Source: Saccharothrix deserti (GTDB taxonomy: Bacteria > Actinomycetota > Actinomycetes > Mycobacteriales > Pseudonocardiaceae). From it: a stretch of DNA of 64,000 bases. The notes beneath the pieces are model-generated. The model worked only from the letters and a program-made list of their open reading frames with translations. It ran no database searches and had not been told where the DNA came from. Made by a program: the position numbers and the translations under genes. The stretch spans positions 1 through 64,000 of the forward strand of contig NZ_VKAB01000032.1 of the NCBI RefSeq assembly GCF_009769385.1, read 5' to 3'. Each line of letters opens with the position of its first letter. Positions within the stretch are counted from its first letter, which is position 1. Positions 54,463-63,280 of this stretch are shown one piece after another.

Positions 54463-54488
54463 GTGTGAAGTACGCAAACTGCGGGTAC
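54463..54488 (+). promoter_or_regulatory. Weak SigB-like promoter before the small membrane protein
   Basis: GTGT (54463-54466), 16 bp, GGGTAC (54483-54488). The -10 part fits actinobacterial SigB sites but the -35 part is poorer than in the two GGTT-N16-GGGTAT promoters. Confidence 0.35.
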
Positions 54489-54543
54489 TCCCGGGCGACT
54501 TGTCGCCGTTGAGCGCGGCAAGCCCGGACTGGAGGTGCCCGCC

Positions 54544-54756
54544 GTGACACACCCGCCCACGTTCCTGCTGATCCCTCGCGGCGAGAAGGCCGAACGCCGG
54601 CTCTGGGCCCTCCTTGCCGCCCTGTTCGCGCTGGTCTCGGGCGTCAACGTGATCCTCGCCGTGAGCGAGGCCGCGTGGTGGCAGGGCGTCGTCGCGGCGC
54701 TGTGCCTCGTCGTCGCGGTGGGCTGCGCGCGGGAGTCGAGAAGGACCAGAGTGTGA
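54544..54756 (+). CDS. Small two-helix membrane protein
   Basis: A 70-residue hypothetical protein with two hydrophobic helices (about 18-38 and 43-60) and a basic tail (CARESRRTRV). GTG 54544 is chosen because GGAGG lies eight bases upstream; the GTG at 54535 is too close to that site. No family is recognised. Confidence 0.6.
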   Translation: MTHPPTFLLIPRGEKAERRLWALLAALFALVSGVNVILAVSEAAWWQGVVAALCLVVAVGCARESRRTRV

Positions 54757-55156
54757 TTTCACCGGCCACTGAAAAGTTAAAACTCGACGAACTCCTGGTC
54801 TGACCGGCGGTACCCCGTTGGTAGGAACGGCGTCAAGTAGGGGTGGGATTCACCACGACGCCCTGTCGGACTAGCGCCATAACCGCGAATTCACACTATC
54901 GTCACAAGACCCCGGCAATCCCGGTGCACCGCCCAGCGTGTCCTCGCGACCCCATCCGGCCGCGGAGCGCGCGCACAAGGAAGTGCAGTTCTCCCGCACA
55001 ACGGAGTGCGGTCCCCACGCCGACGGTCGCTCGGGCGTGGATCCACAGCCAGAACCTCTAGGCCGAGCAGTCCCGCGTAAAGCCGCGCGCGGGCCTTCGG
55101 TCGCATCCGTTTGCCCGAAAACAGGGCGAACTGACGACGCCACGGGAGGGCCCGTT
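54757..55156 (+). promoter_or_regulatory. 400-bp gene-free leader region of gltBD
   Basis: No convincing gene is seen. A 7-bp inverted repeat (55015-55021/55034-55040) and a 10-bp palindrome GTGGATCCAC (55037-55046) lie near the middle. The ribosome site is GGGAGGG just before GTG 55157. A long leader is plausible if transcription starts near 54900 (CACTATCGT could be a -10). I found no clear GlnR box. Confidence 0.4.
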
Positions 55157-58100
55157 GTGACCCACCACAAGCCGCAAGGCCTTTACGACCCGCAGTACGA
55201 GCACGACGCCTGCGGTGTCGCGTTCGTCGCCGACCTGGCCGGTCGCAGAAACCACGCGATCGTCAACCAGGCCTTGGTGGCGCTGCGCAACCTCGAGCAC
55301 CGGGGCGCGCGCGGCGCCGAGCCGGAGACCGGCGACGGCGCGGGCATCCTGATCCAGGTGCCCGACGCGTTCTACCGCGAGGTCGTCGGCTTCCCGCTGC
55401 CCGAGCCCGGCGGCTACGCGGTCGGCACCGCGTTCCTCCCCCAGGAGGGCCAGGACGAGGTCAAGGCCGAGGTCGAGCGCATCGCCGCGGAAGAGGGCGC
55501 GACGGTCCTCGGGTGGCGCGAACTGCCGGTGGACACCGATCACGTCGGTCCGACGGCGAAGACCACCATGCCCGCGTTCAGCCAACTGTTCCTCGCCGGC
55601 CCGGACGGTCCCGACGGCCTGGAGGGACCGGACGCGGACGGCCTGGCGCTGGAGCGACTGGCGTTCGTGGTCCGCAAGCGCGTCGAGCACGCGACGGACG
55701 TGTACTTCCCGAGCCTGTCCGCGCGGACGATCGTCTACAAGGGCATGCTCACCGAGCCCCAGGTGGAGAAGTTCTTCCCCGACCTCACCGACGAGCGGGT
55801 GACGAGCTCCATCGGGCTGGTGCACTCCCGGTTCTCCACCAACACGTTCCCGTCGTGGCCGCTGGCCCACCCGTACCGGTACGTGGCGCACAACGGTGAG
55901 ATCAACACGTTGCGCGGCAACCGGAACTGGATGGACGCGCGCGAATCGGTGCTCGCCACCGACCTGGTCCCCGGTGACCTGTCCCGGGTCTTCCCGGTCA
56001 TCACCCGCGGCGCGAGCGACTCGGCCACGTTCGACGAGGTGCTGGAGATGCTGCACCTGGGCGGGCGCAGCCTGCCGCACGCGGTGCTGATGATGATCCC
56101 CGAGGCGTGGGAGAACCACGCCGAGATGGACGCGCAGCGGCGCGCGTTCTACGAGTTCCACTCCACGCTCATGGAGCCGTGGGACGGCCCGGCGCTGGTG
56201 GCGTTCACCGACGGCACGCTGATCGGCGCGGTGCTGGACCGCAACGGCCTGCGCCCGGCCCGGTACTGGGTCACCGAGGACGGCCTGGTCGTGCTCGGCA
56301 GCGAGGCCGGTGTGCTGGAGTTCGACCCGACGACGATCGTGCGCAAGGGCCGGTTGGAGCCGGGCCGGATGTTCCTGGTCGACACCGCCCAGGGGCGGAT
56401 CATCGACGACGAGGAGATCAAGGGGCAGCTGGCCGCCGAGCACCCGTACCAGGAGTGGGTCGCCGACGGCATCCTGCACCTGGCGGACCTGCCCGCGCGG
56501 GAGCGCGAGGTGCCGACGCACTCGTCCCTGGTGCGCCGTCAGCAGGCGTTCGGCTACACGGAAGAGGAACTGGCGCTGCTGCTGGGCCCGATGGCCCGTT
56601 CCGGCGCGGAACCGATCGGCTCGATGGGCAACGACGCCCCGTTCGCGCCGCTGTCGGACCGGCCGCGGCAGCTGTTCGACTACTTCACGCAATTGTTCGC
56701 CCAGGTGACGAACCCGCCGTTGGACGCGATCCGCGAGGAGCTGGTGACCTCGCTGCACGCCACGCTCGGGGCGGAGCCGAACCTGCTGACGGCGGACGCG
56801 ACGTCGTGCCGGCGGATCTCGCTGCCGTTCCCGGTGCTGGACAACGACGAGCTGGCCAAGCTCGTGCACGTCGACGACGACGGCACGCTGCCGGAGTTCC
56901 GCACCTTCACCGTGCGCGGTCTGTACGACGTGGCGGGCGGCGGCGAGGCGTTGGTGCGGCGGCTGGACGAGATCCGCGCCGAGGTGTCGCAGGCGATCCG
57001 GGACGGCGCGCGGCTCGTCGTGCTGTCGGACCGGGGTGTCGACGAAAACCACGCGCCGATCCCGTCGCTGCTGCTGACCGGTGCGGTGCACCACCACCTG
57101 GTGCGGGAGAAGACCCGCACGCAGGTGGACCTGATCGTGGAGGCGGGCGACGCCCGCGAGGTGCACCACATCGCGCTGCTCATCGGCTACGGCGCGAAGG
57201 CGGTGAACCCGTACCTGGCGATGGCGTCGGTGGAGGAGCTGCCCGACGTCGAGCCGGGGACCGCCACCCGCAACCTGATCAAGGCGCTGGGCAAGGGCGT
57301 GCGCAAGACGATGTCCAAGATGGGCGTCTCGACCGTCGCGTCCTACACCGGCGCGCAGATCTTCGAGGCGATCGGTCTCGGCGACGAGGTGGTGGACTCC
57401 TGTTTCACCGGCACCACCTCGCGGCTGGGCGGCGTCGGGTTCGACGTCATCGCCGAGGAAGTGGCGCGGCGGCACCGGATGGCGTTCCCGGCCGACGGCG
57501 TCCGGGCGCACCACCGCGAGCTGGAGGTCGGCGGCGACTACCAGTGGCGTCGCGAGGGCGAGGCGCACCTGTTCAACCCGCAGACGGTGTTCAAGCTCCA
57601 GCACTCCACCCGCAGCGGGCGTTACGACATCTTCAAGGAGTACACGCGGGCGGTGGACGAGCAGGCCAAGCGGCTGCTGACGCTGCGCGGGCTGTTCGCG
57701 TTCAAGGAGGGTGTGCGGGAGCCGGTGCCGATCGACGAGGTCGAGCCGGTCTCGTCGATCGTGAAGCGGTTCGCCACCGGCGCCATCTCCTACGGCTCCA
57801 TCTCGCAGGAGATGCACGAGGTGCTGGCGATCGCGATGAACCGGTTGGGCGCGAAGTCCAACACCGGTGAGGGCGGTGAGGACGCCGAGCGGTTCACCCC
57901 CGACGCCAACGGCGACTCGCGGCGTTCGGCGATCAAGCAGGTGGCGTCCGGCCGGTTCGGCGTGACGAGCGAGTACCTGGTCAACGCGGACGACATCCAG
58001 ATCAAGATGGCGCAGGGCGCGAAGCCCGGCGAGGGCGGTCAGCTGCCCGGCGCGAAGGTGTACCCGTGGATCGCCAAGACCCGGCACTCCACGCCCGGTG

Positions 58101-59677
58101 TCGGCCTGATCTCGCCGCCGCCGCACCACGACATCTACTCGATCGAGGACCTGGCGCAGCTCATCCACGACCTGAAGAACGCCAACCCGGCGGCGCGCAT
58201 CCACGTGAAGCTCGTCTCCGAGGTCGGCGTCGGCACGGTCGCGGCGGGCGTGTCCAAGGCGCACGCGGACGTCGTGCTGATCTCCGGCCACGACGGCGGC
58301 ACCGGCGCGTCTCCCCTGTCGTCCATCAAGCACGCGGGCGGCCCGTGGGAGTTGGGCCTGGCCGAGACGCAGCAGACGTTGCTGGCCAACCGGTTGCGCG
58401 ACCGGATCGTGGTGCAGACCGACGGCCAGCTCAAGACCGGGCGGGACGTGGTGATCGCGGCGCTGCTCGGCGCGGAGGAGTTCGGTTTCGCCACCGCTCC
58501 CCTGGTCGTGTCGGGCTGCATCATGATGCGGGTCTGCCACCTGGACACGTGCCCGGTGGGCGTGGCCACGCAGAACCCGGTGCTGCGGGCGAAGTTCGCG
58601 GGCAAGGCCGAGCACGTGGTGAACTTCTTCGAGTTCATCGCGCAGGAGGTCCGGGAGCTGTTGGCGCAGCTGGGTTTCCGGACCCTGGCCGAGGCCGTCG
58701 GGCACGCGGACCTGTTGGACACGCGGGCCGCGGTGGACCACTGGAAGGCTGCCGGGCTCGACCTGTCGCCGATCTTCCACGTGCCGGAGCTGCCGGAAGG
58801 CGCGGCGCGGCACCGCACCACCGACCAGGACCACGGTCTGGACAAGGCGTTGGACAACACGCTGATCCAGCTCGCGGAGGGTGCGATCGCGGCCGGTGAC
58901 CGGGTGCGGCTGGAGCTGCCGGTGCGCAACGTGAACCGCACCGTCGGCACCATGCTCGGCTCCGAGGTGACCAAGCGGTGGGGCGGTGAGGGGCTGCCGG
59001 ACGACACGATCGACATCACGTTCACCGGCACCGCCGGGCAGTCGTTCGGCGCGTTCCTGCCGCGCGGCATCACGTTGCGGCTCGTCGGCGACGGCAACGA
59101 CTACGTCGCCAAGGGCCTGTCCGGCGGGCGGATCGTCATCCGGCCGGTGCCCGACGCGCAGTTCGCCGCCGAGCAGCACATCATCGCGGGCAACGTGATC
59201 GGCTACGGCGCGACCGGCGGCGAGATCTTCCTGCGCGGCAAGGTCGGCGAGCGGTTCTGCGTGCGCAACTCGGGCGCGCTGGCCGTCGTCGAGGGCGTGG
59301 GCGACCACGGCTGCGAGTACATGACCGGCGGGCGGGTGGTCGTGCTCGGCGCGACCGGGCGCAACTTCGCCGCGGGCATGTCCGGCGGTATCGCGTACGT
59401 GCTGGACGCGGCCGTGCAGCGGGTCAACCCGGAGATGGTGGACCTGGACCCGTTGGACGAGTCGGACCGCGAGTTCCTGCGGCGCGCGGTGGAGAAGCAC
59501 TACCTGGAGACGGACTCGGCGGTGGCGCACGCGCTGCTGGCCGACTGGGACCTCGCGGTGGACCGGTTCACGAAGGTCATGCCGAAGGACTACAAGCGGG
59601 TGCTGGCGGCACAGGCCCGAGCCGAGCTGGAAGGCCGGGACGTCAACGAAGCGATCATGGAGGCGTCTCATGGCTGA
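55157..59677 (+). CDS. gltB: Glutamate synthase (NADPH) large subunit
   Basis: A 1506-residue subunit. The class II amidotransferase domain begins after a short propeptide at Cys in YEHDACGVAFVADL, with RGNRNWMDARE and DRNGLRPARYW. The central and FMN-binding synthase domain follows (PHHDIYSIEDLAQLIHDL, ISGHDGGTGASPLSSIKHAG). The 3Fe-4S cysteines are in CIMMRVCHLDTCPVGVA, and a C-terminal beta-helix closes it (GGRIVIRP, MTGGRVVVLG). It makes two glutamates from 2-oxoglutarate and glutamine with the gltD subunit. GTG 55157; longer frames read into the leader. Confidence 0.97.
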   Translation: MTHHKPQGLYDPQYEHDACGVAFVADLAGRRNHAIVNQALVALRNLEHRGARGAEPETGDGAGILIQVPDAFYREVVGFPLPEPGGYAVGTAFLPQEGQDEVKAEVERIAAEEGATVLGWRELPVDTDHVGPTAKTTMPAFSQLFLAGPDGPDGLEGPDADGLALERLAFVVRKRVEHATDVYFPSLSARTIVYKGMLTEPQVEKFFPDLTDERVTSSIGLVHSRFSTNTFPSWPLAHPYRYVAHNGEINTLRGNRNWMDARESVLATDLVPGDLSRVFPVITRGASDSATFDEVLEMLHLGGRSLPHAVLMMIPEAWENHAEMDAQRRAFYEFHSTLMEPWDGPALVAFTDGTLIGAVLDRNGLRPARYWVTEDGLVVLGSEAGVLEFDPTTIVRKGRLEPGRMFLVDTAQGRIIDDEEIKGQLAAEHPYQEWVADGILHLADLPAREREVPTHSSLVRRQQAFGYTEEELALLLGPMARSGAEPIGSMGNDAPFAPLSDRPRQLFDYFTQLFAQVTNPPLDAIREELVTSLHATLGAEPNLLTADATSCRRISLPFPVLDNDELAKLVHVDDDGTLPEFRTFTVRGLYDVAGGGEALVRRLDEIRAEVSQAIRDGARLVVLSDRGVDENHAPIPSLLLTGAVHHHLVREKTRTQVDLIVEAGDAREVHHIALLIGYGAKAVNPYLAMASVEELPDVEPGTATRNLIKALGKGVRKTMSKMGVSTVASYTGAQIFEAIGLGDEVVDSCFTGTTSRLGGVGFDVIAEEVARRHRMAFPADGVRAHHRELEVGGDYQWRREGEAHLFNPQTVFKLQHSTRSGRYDIFKEYTRAVDEQAKRLLTLRGLFAFKEGVREPVPIDEVEPVSSIVKRFATGAISYGSISQEMHEVLAIAMNRLGAKSNTGEGGEDAERFTPDANGDSRRSAIKQVASGRFGVTSEYLVNADDIQIKMAQGAKPGEGGQLPGAKVYPWIAKTRHSTPGVGLISPPPHHDIYSIEDLAQLIHDLKNANPAARIHVKLVSEVGVGTVAAGVSKAHADVVLISGHDGGTGASPLSSIKHAGGPWELGLAETQQTLLANRLRDRIVVQTDGQLKTGRDVVIAALLGAEEFGFATAPLVVSGCIMMRVCHLDTCPVGVATQNPVLRAKFAGKAEHVVNFFEFIAQEVRELLAQLGFRTLAEAVGHADLLDTRAAVDHWKAAGLDLSPIFHVPELPEGAARHRTTDQDHGLDKALDNTLIQLAEGAIAAGDRVRLELPVRNVNRTVGTMLGSEVTKRWGGEGLPDDTIDITFTGTAGQSFGAFLPRGITLRLVGDGNDYVAKGLSGGRIVIRPVPDAQFAAEQHIIAGNVIGYGATGGEIFLRGKVGERFCVRNSGALAVVEGVGDHGCEYMTGGRVVVLGATGRNFAAGMSGGIAYVLDAAVQRVNPEMVDLDPLDESDREFLRRAVEKHYLETDSAVAHALLADWDLAVDRFTKVMPKDYKRVLAAQARAELEGRDVNEAIMEASHG

Positions 59678-61121
59678 CCCTCGTGGGTTCCTCACCACCG
59701 AGCGTGAGACCCCGCGCAGCCGTCCCGTTTTCCTGCGCCTGCGCGACTGGCGCGAGGTGTACGAGGAGTTCGAGCGGCCCAAGCTGGAGAAGCAGGCCGG
59801 TCGCTGCATGGACTGCGGCATCCCGTTCTGCCACCAGGGCTGTCCGCTGGGGAACCTGATCCCCGAGTGGAACAACCTGGTGTGGAAGGAGGACTGGCGG
59901 CTCGCGTCGGAACGCCTGCACGCCACCAACAACTTCCCGGAGTTCACCGGGACGTTGTGCCCCGCGCCGTGCGAGGCCGCGTGCGTGGTCGGGATCAACG
60001 GCGATCCCGTCACGATCAAGCGGGTCGAGATCTCCATCATCGACCGGGCGTGGGACGAGGGTTGGGTCACGCCGCAGCTGCCGGTGACGCGCACCGGTCG
60101 TTCGGTGGCCGTGGTCGGTTCCGGGCCCGCGGGCCTGGCCGCCGCCCAGCAGCTGACCCGCGCGGGACACTCCGTCGTGGTGCTGGAACGGGCGGACGCC
60201 ATCGGTGGGCTGCTGCGGTACGGCATCCCCGAGTTCAAGATGGAGAAGTGGCGGCTGGACCGCCGGCTGGACCAGATGCGGGCCGAGGGCACCGAGTTCC
60301 GGACTGGCGTGAACGTCGGCGTGGACGTCACGGTCGCCGAGCTGCGGGAGTCCTACGACGCGGTGGTGCTGGCCGGTGGCGCGACGGCGTGGCGCGACCT
60401 GCCGGTGCCCGGCCGCTCGCTGTCCGGGGTGCATCAGGCGATGGAGTACCTGCCGTGGGCGAACCGGGTGGCGCGGGGTGACCTGGACGCGCCGCCGATC
60501 ACGGCGGAGGGCAAGCACGTCGTCGTCATCGGCGGCGGCGACACCGGCGCGGACTGCGTGGGCACCGCCCACCGGCAGGGCGCGCTCTCGGTGACGCAGC
60601 TGGAGATCATGCCCCGGCCGCCGGAGAAGCGCGCCGAAGTCCACCCGTGGCCGACCTACCCGATGCTCTACCGGGTCACGTCGGCGCACGAGGAGGGCGG
60701 CGAGCGGCTGTACTCGGTGTCGACCGTGGAGTTCCTCGGTGACGACGACGGTGCGGTCCGGGCGTTGAAGCTGGTCGAGGTCGAGGCGTCCGGTGGGCGG
60801 TTCGAGCCGGTGCCGGGCAGCGAGCGGGAGATCCCGGCGCAGCTGGTGACGCTGGCGATGGGCTTCGTCGGCCCGGAGAAGGCCGGTCTGCTCACCGAGC
60901 TGGGTGTCGACCTCGACGCGCGGGGCAACGTCGCCCGTGACGACTCCTTCGCGACCTCCGTCGACGGCGTGTTCGTGGCCGGCGACATGGGCCGCGGCCA
61001 GTCGCTCATCGTGTGGGCCATCGCCGAGGGCCGCTCGGCCGCCGCCGGCGTGGACGCCCACCTGACCGGCAGGCACGTCCTGCCGCGGCCGATCGAGCCG
61101 ACCGACCGGCCGCTCGTGTGA
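59670..61121 (+). CDS. gltD: Glutamate synthase (NADPH) small subunit
   Basis: A 483-residue flavoprotein that passes NADPH electrons to GltB. It has N-terminal 4Fe-4S cysteines CMDCGIPFCHQGCPLGN and CPAPCEAACV, FAD-binding VVGSGPAGLAAAQQL, NADPH-binding VVIGGGDTGADCVG and C-terminal GVFVAGDMGRGQSLIVWAIA. ATG 59670 overlaps the gltB stop by eight bases. A 12-bp GC hairpin terminator follows. Confidence 0.97.
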   Translation: MADPRGFLTTERETPRSRPVFLRLRDWREVYEEFERPKLEKQAGRCMDCGIPFCHQGCPLGNLIPEWNNLVWKEDWRLASERLHATNNFPEFTGTLCPAPCEAACVVGINGDPVTIKRVEISIIDRAWDEGWVTPQLPVTRTGRSVAVVGSGPAGLAAAQQLTRAGHSVVVLERADAIGGLLRYGIPEFKMEKWRLDRRLDQMRAEGTEFRTGVNVGVDVTVAELRESYDAVVLAGGATAWRDLPVPGRSLSGVHQAMEYLPWANRVARGDLDAPPITAEGKHVVVIGGGDTGADCVGTAHRQGALSVTQLEIMPRPPEKRAEVHPWPTYPMLYRVTSAHEEGGERLYSVSTVEFLGDDDGAVRALKLVEVEASGGRFEPVPGSEREIPAQLVTLAMGFVGPEKAGLLTELGVDLDARGNVARDDSFATSVDGVFVAGDMGRGQSLIVWAIAEGRSAAAGVDAHLTGRHVLPRPIEPTDRPLV

Positions 61122-61126
61122 CCCGT

Positions 61127-61160
61127 CGCGGCGGGCGGCCAACGTCGTCCGCCCGCCGCG
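61127..61160. terminator. Terminator hairpin after gltD
   Basis: CGCGGCGGGCGG (61127-61138) and 61149-61160 form an exact 12-bp stem with a 10-nt loop, 5 bp past the gltD stop, and serve the convergent DUF4360 gene as well. Confidence 0.7.
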
Positions 61161-61183
61161 ATGCCTTTCAGGACCCCGCGTCG

Positions 61184-61825
61184 TCAGATCGCGGGGCAGG
61201 TCTTCCAGGAGAACTGGTAGGTCGTCTCGACGCTGCCGTCGGTGGAGTCCATCGACATGAAGCTGGTGGTCTTGGTCGGGTCCGAGGTTCCGGCGCTCAC
61301 CCGCAGCTCGGTGTTGATGTTGAGCAACCGCTGTTCACCACACGGGTGGAAGATGATCGCGGCGAGTTCGGTGGTGTCCGTGGCCTGCCAGTCGTCGCTG
61401 AACGGGCCGGCGTAGTTGTGGTTCCTGTACGACGTCGGCGACATGCCCTGGAAGTAGTAGTTCGCTCTCTCCATGCCGGTCGCGCCCCGCTCGAGGTGGG
61501 CGAAGCCGCGGTAGTCGGCCTGGGCGATCCCGTAGGTGAACCCCTGCGGGATGTTGATCCTCAGGTTGAGCTGGCAGTTCTTGCGGAAGTCGGTGGGCAG
61601 GGCGCCGACGCCGACCTGGGCCATGAACTGGCTGTAGGTGACGGTGAACGCCTTGTGGTCCGGTGACACCGCGACGGCGGCCGTCCCGGCCGGGCAGCCG
61701 GAGCCGTTGACCGTCACCACGTCGATCGTCATGTGGTTTGGCGGTGGCGTGGTGTTGGGCGCACCGCCGGGAGGAATGACGATCACCGCCGCCGCCATGG
61801 TGGCAGCCGCCAGGAAACTGAACAT
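61184..61825 (-). CDS. DUF4360-family secreted protein, copy 1
   Basis: A 213-residue exported protein of unknown function. Signal peptide about 1-25 (FSFLAAATMAAAVIV). DUF4360 landmarks are VNGSGCPAGTAAVAVSPD, RKNCQLNLRINIPQGF, QADYRGFAHLERGATG and the closing FSWKTC. Four conserved cysteines fit two disulphides. ATG 61825 with GGAAGG upstream. The upstream neighbour on the same strand is a paralogue. Confidence 0.88.
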   Translation of the reverse strand: MFSFLAAATMAAAVIVIPPGGAPNTTPPPNHMTIDVVTVNGSGCPAGTAAVAVSPDHKAFTVTYSQFMAQVGVGALPTDFRKNCQLNLRINIPQGFTYGIAQADYRGFAHLERGATGMERANYYFQGMSPTSYRNHNYAGPFSDDWQATDTTELAAIIFHPCGEQRLLNINTELRVSAGTSDPTKTTSFMSMDSTDGSVETTYQFSWKTCPAI

Positions 61826-61910
61826 GGAGCACCTTCCGACTCGTCCTCGAGCACGGTAACCGGCGGCGAATTGACGCAAGTCGAATCGATCGACCCCTAT
61901 TCGAACAGGG

Positions 61911-62531
61911 CTAGCACCGCTTCCACGAGAAGTGGTACGTGGTGCTCACGTTGCTGTCCGTCGAATCCATCACCATGAAACTGGTGCCGGTCGAGGGGCC
62001 CGCTTTGACTCGGAGTTCGGTGTTGATGTTGAACAGCCGGCGCTCACCGCACGGTGCGTACACGATGGCGCCGAATTCGGAGCTGTCGGTAGCCTGCCAG
62101 TTGTCGCTGAAGGGCCCGTTGTAGGTGTGGCTCTTGCGCGCGGTCGGCGACGTGCCCTGGAAGTAGTAGTTGCCCTGCTCCATTCCGACGGCGCCGGCCT
62201 GGAGGTGCGCGAAGCCGCGGTAGTCGGCCTTGGCGACGCCGAACGTGAAGCCCTGCGGGTAGCTCACCTCGACCGCGAGCTGGCAGTTCTTCCGGATGTC
62301 GGTCGGGTCCGAGTCCGGGCCGGCCTGGGCGAGGAACTGGCTGTACGTCACGGTGAACGCGGTGCGGTCGGGCGAGGGGGCGACCGCCGCCGTGCCGGCC
62401 GGGCAACCGGACCCGTTCACGGTCTTCACTTCGACGGTGACGAAATCCGGAGCGGTTTCGGCCTGCATTTCACCGGATGATGGGACGATCGCGGACATGG
62501 CCAATACAGCCGCGGCCACTGAGGTCAACAT
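61911..62531 (-). CDS. DUF4360-family secreted protein, copy 2
   Basis: A 206-residue paralogue of the neighbouring gene with the same blocks (VNGSGCPAGTAAVAPSPD, RKNCQLAVEVSYPQGFTFGV, DYRGFAHLQAGAVG, FSWKRC) and the same four cysteines. By eye well over half the residues match. Signal peptide about 1-25. Each copy has its own ribosome site and an 85-bp gap separates them, so the duplicates may be transcribed separately. ATG 62531. Confidence 0.88.
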   Translation of the reverse strand: MLTSVAAAVLAMSAIVPSSGEMQAETAPDFVTVEVKTVNGSGCPAGTAAVAPSPDRTAFTVTYSQFLAQAGPDSDPTDIRKNCQLAVEVSYPQGFTFGVAKADYRGFAHLQAGAVGMEQGNYYFQGTSPTARKSHTYNGPFSDNWQATDSSEFGAIVYAPCGERRLFNINTELRVKAGPSTGTSFMVMDSTDSNVSTTYHFSWKRC

Positions 62532-62703
62532 GGAGGACCTTTCTCCAACTGGTGCGACACGGTGTGACGGCGGTTACAGGAACCTAGCGCAACGCCGTGG
62601 ACACACCGCTCGTCCGTTAGAGTGGAATCACTCCCGAATAGTGGACCGCACACTGTTCGTCGACTCGTGACCACATTTCAAATTGAGACGTCCGGCCGCG
62701 CCA

Positions 62704-63222
62704 CTACTTCGGACGGGCGGCAACCACTCGTCGAATCAATTGCACCATTTGTGCGCACTCTTCCTCGTCCAACACCTCGAACCAGCGCGCCTCGCGCCGG
62801 TTCTGGTGCGGGAAGACCCGCGCCACCGCCGCGCGCCCCTCGTCGGTCAGCGCCACGAACACCACCCGCCGGTCCTGGCCGTCCCTGGTCCGCTCCACCA
62901 ACCCGGCCCGCTCCAGCGTGTTGATCAGGTTGGACATCGCCGACCTGGTCGTGCCGGACAGGTCGGCCAGCCTCGCGGGCTGCGTCGGCCCCAGGATCCA
63001 CAGCTTGAACATCAGCCGGAACCCGGGCATGGTCCACCCCTGCTCGCGGTGCACCAGGGCCTCGTAGTCGGTGATCATCATGTACGCCAGGAGCAGCACG
63101 TTGTACGAGAGGCCGAACGCCTCCGCGTTGCCGCCCAACTCGGCGATCCGGTGCCGTGCGAACCGCTCGTAGTCCTGCTCCGTCACCACGTCGGCGGCAA
63201 CGGGAACCTCCTGCTCTGCCAC
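62704..63222 (-). CDS. MarR-family transcriptional regulator
   Basis: A 172-residue regulator with PARLADLSGTTRSAMSNLIN (recognition helix), LERAGLVERTRDGQDRRVVF (wing with D-R-R) and a C-terminal helix (EEECAQMVQLIRRV). GTG 63222 is supported by GGGAGG eight bases upstream; longer frames add an unrelated leader. It is divergent from a membrane sensor gene. Confidence 0.88.
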   Translation of the reverse strand: MAEQEVPVAADVVTEQDYERFARHRIAELGGNAEAFGLSYNVLLLAYMMITDYEALVHREQGWTMPGFRLMFKLWILGPTQPARLADLSGTTRSAMSNLINTLERAGLVERTRDGQDRRVVFVALTDEGRAAVARVFPHQNRREARWFEVLDEEECAQMVQLIRRVVAARPK

Positions 63223-63280
63223 CCGGCGATCCTCCCAGGGCAACCCGGCCGACGGGACCTGAATACGGCACACTGACCGG

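Noticed and set aside
54757..55156. GlnR operator before gltB
   Set aside because: No convincing GTNAC-n6-GAAAC-type pair was found on either strand.
55058..60331. 1757-codon open frame on the minus strand across gltBD
   Set aside because: A shadow of gltB and gltD caused by GC-rich third positions; its translation is low-complexity and matches no family.
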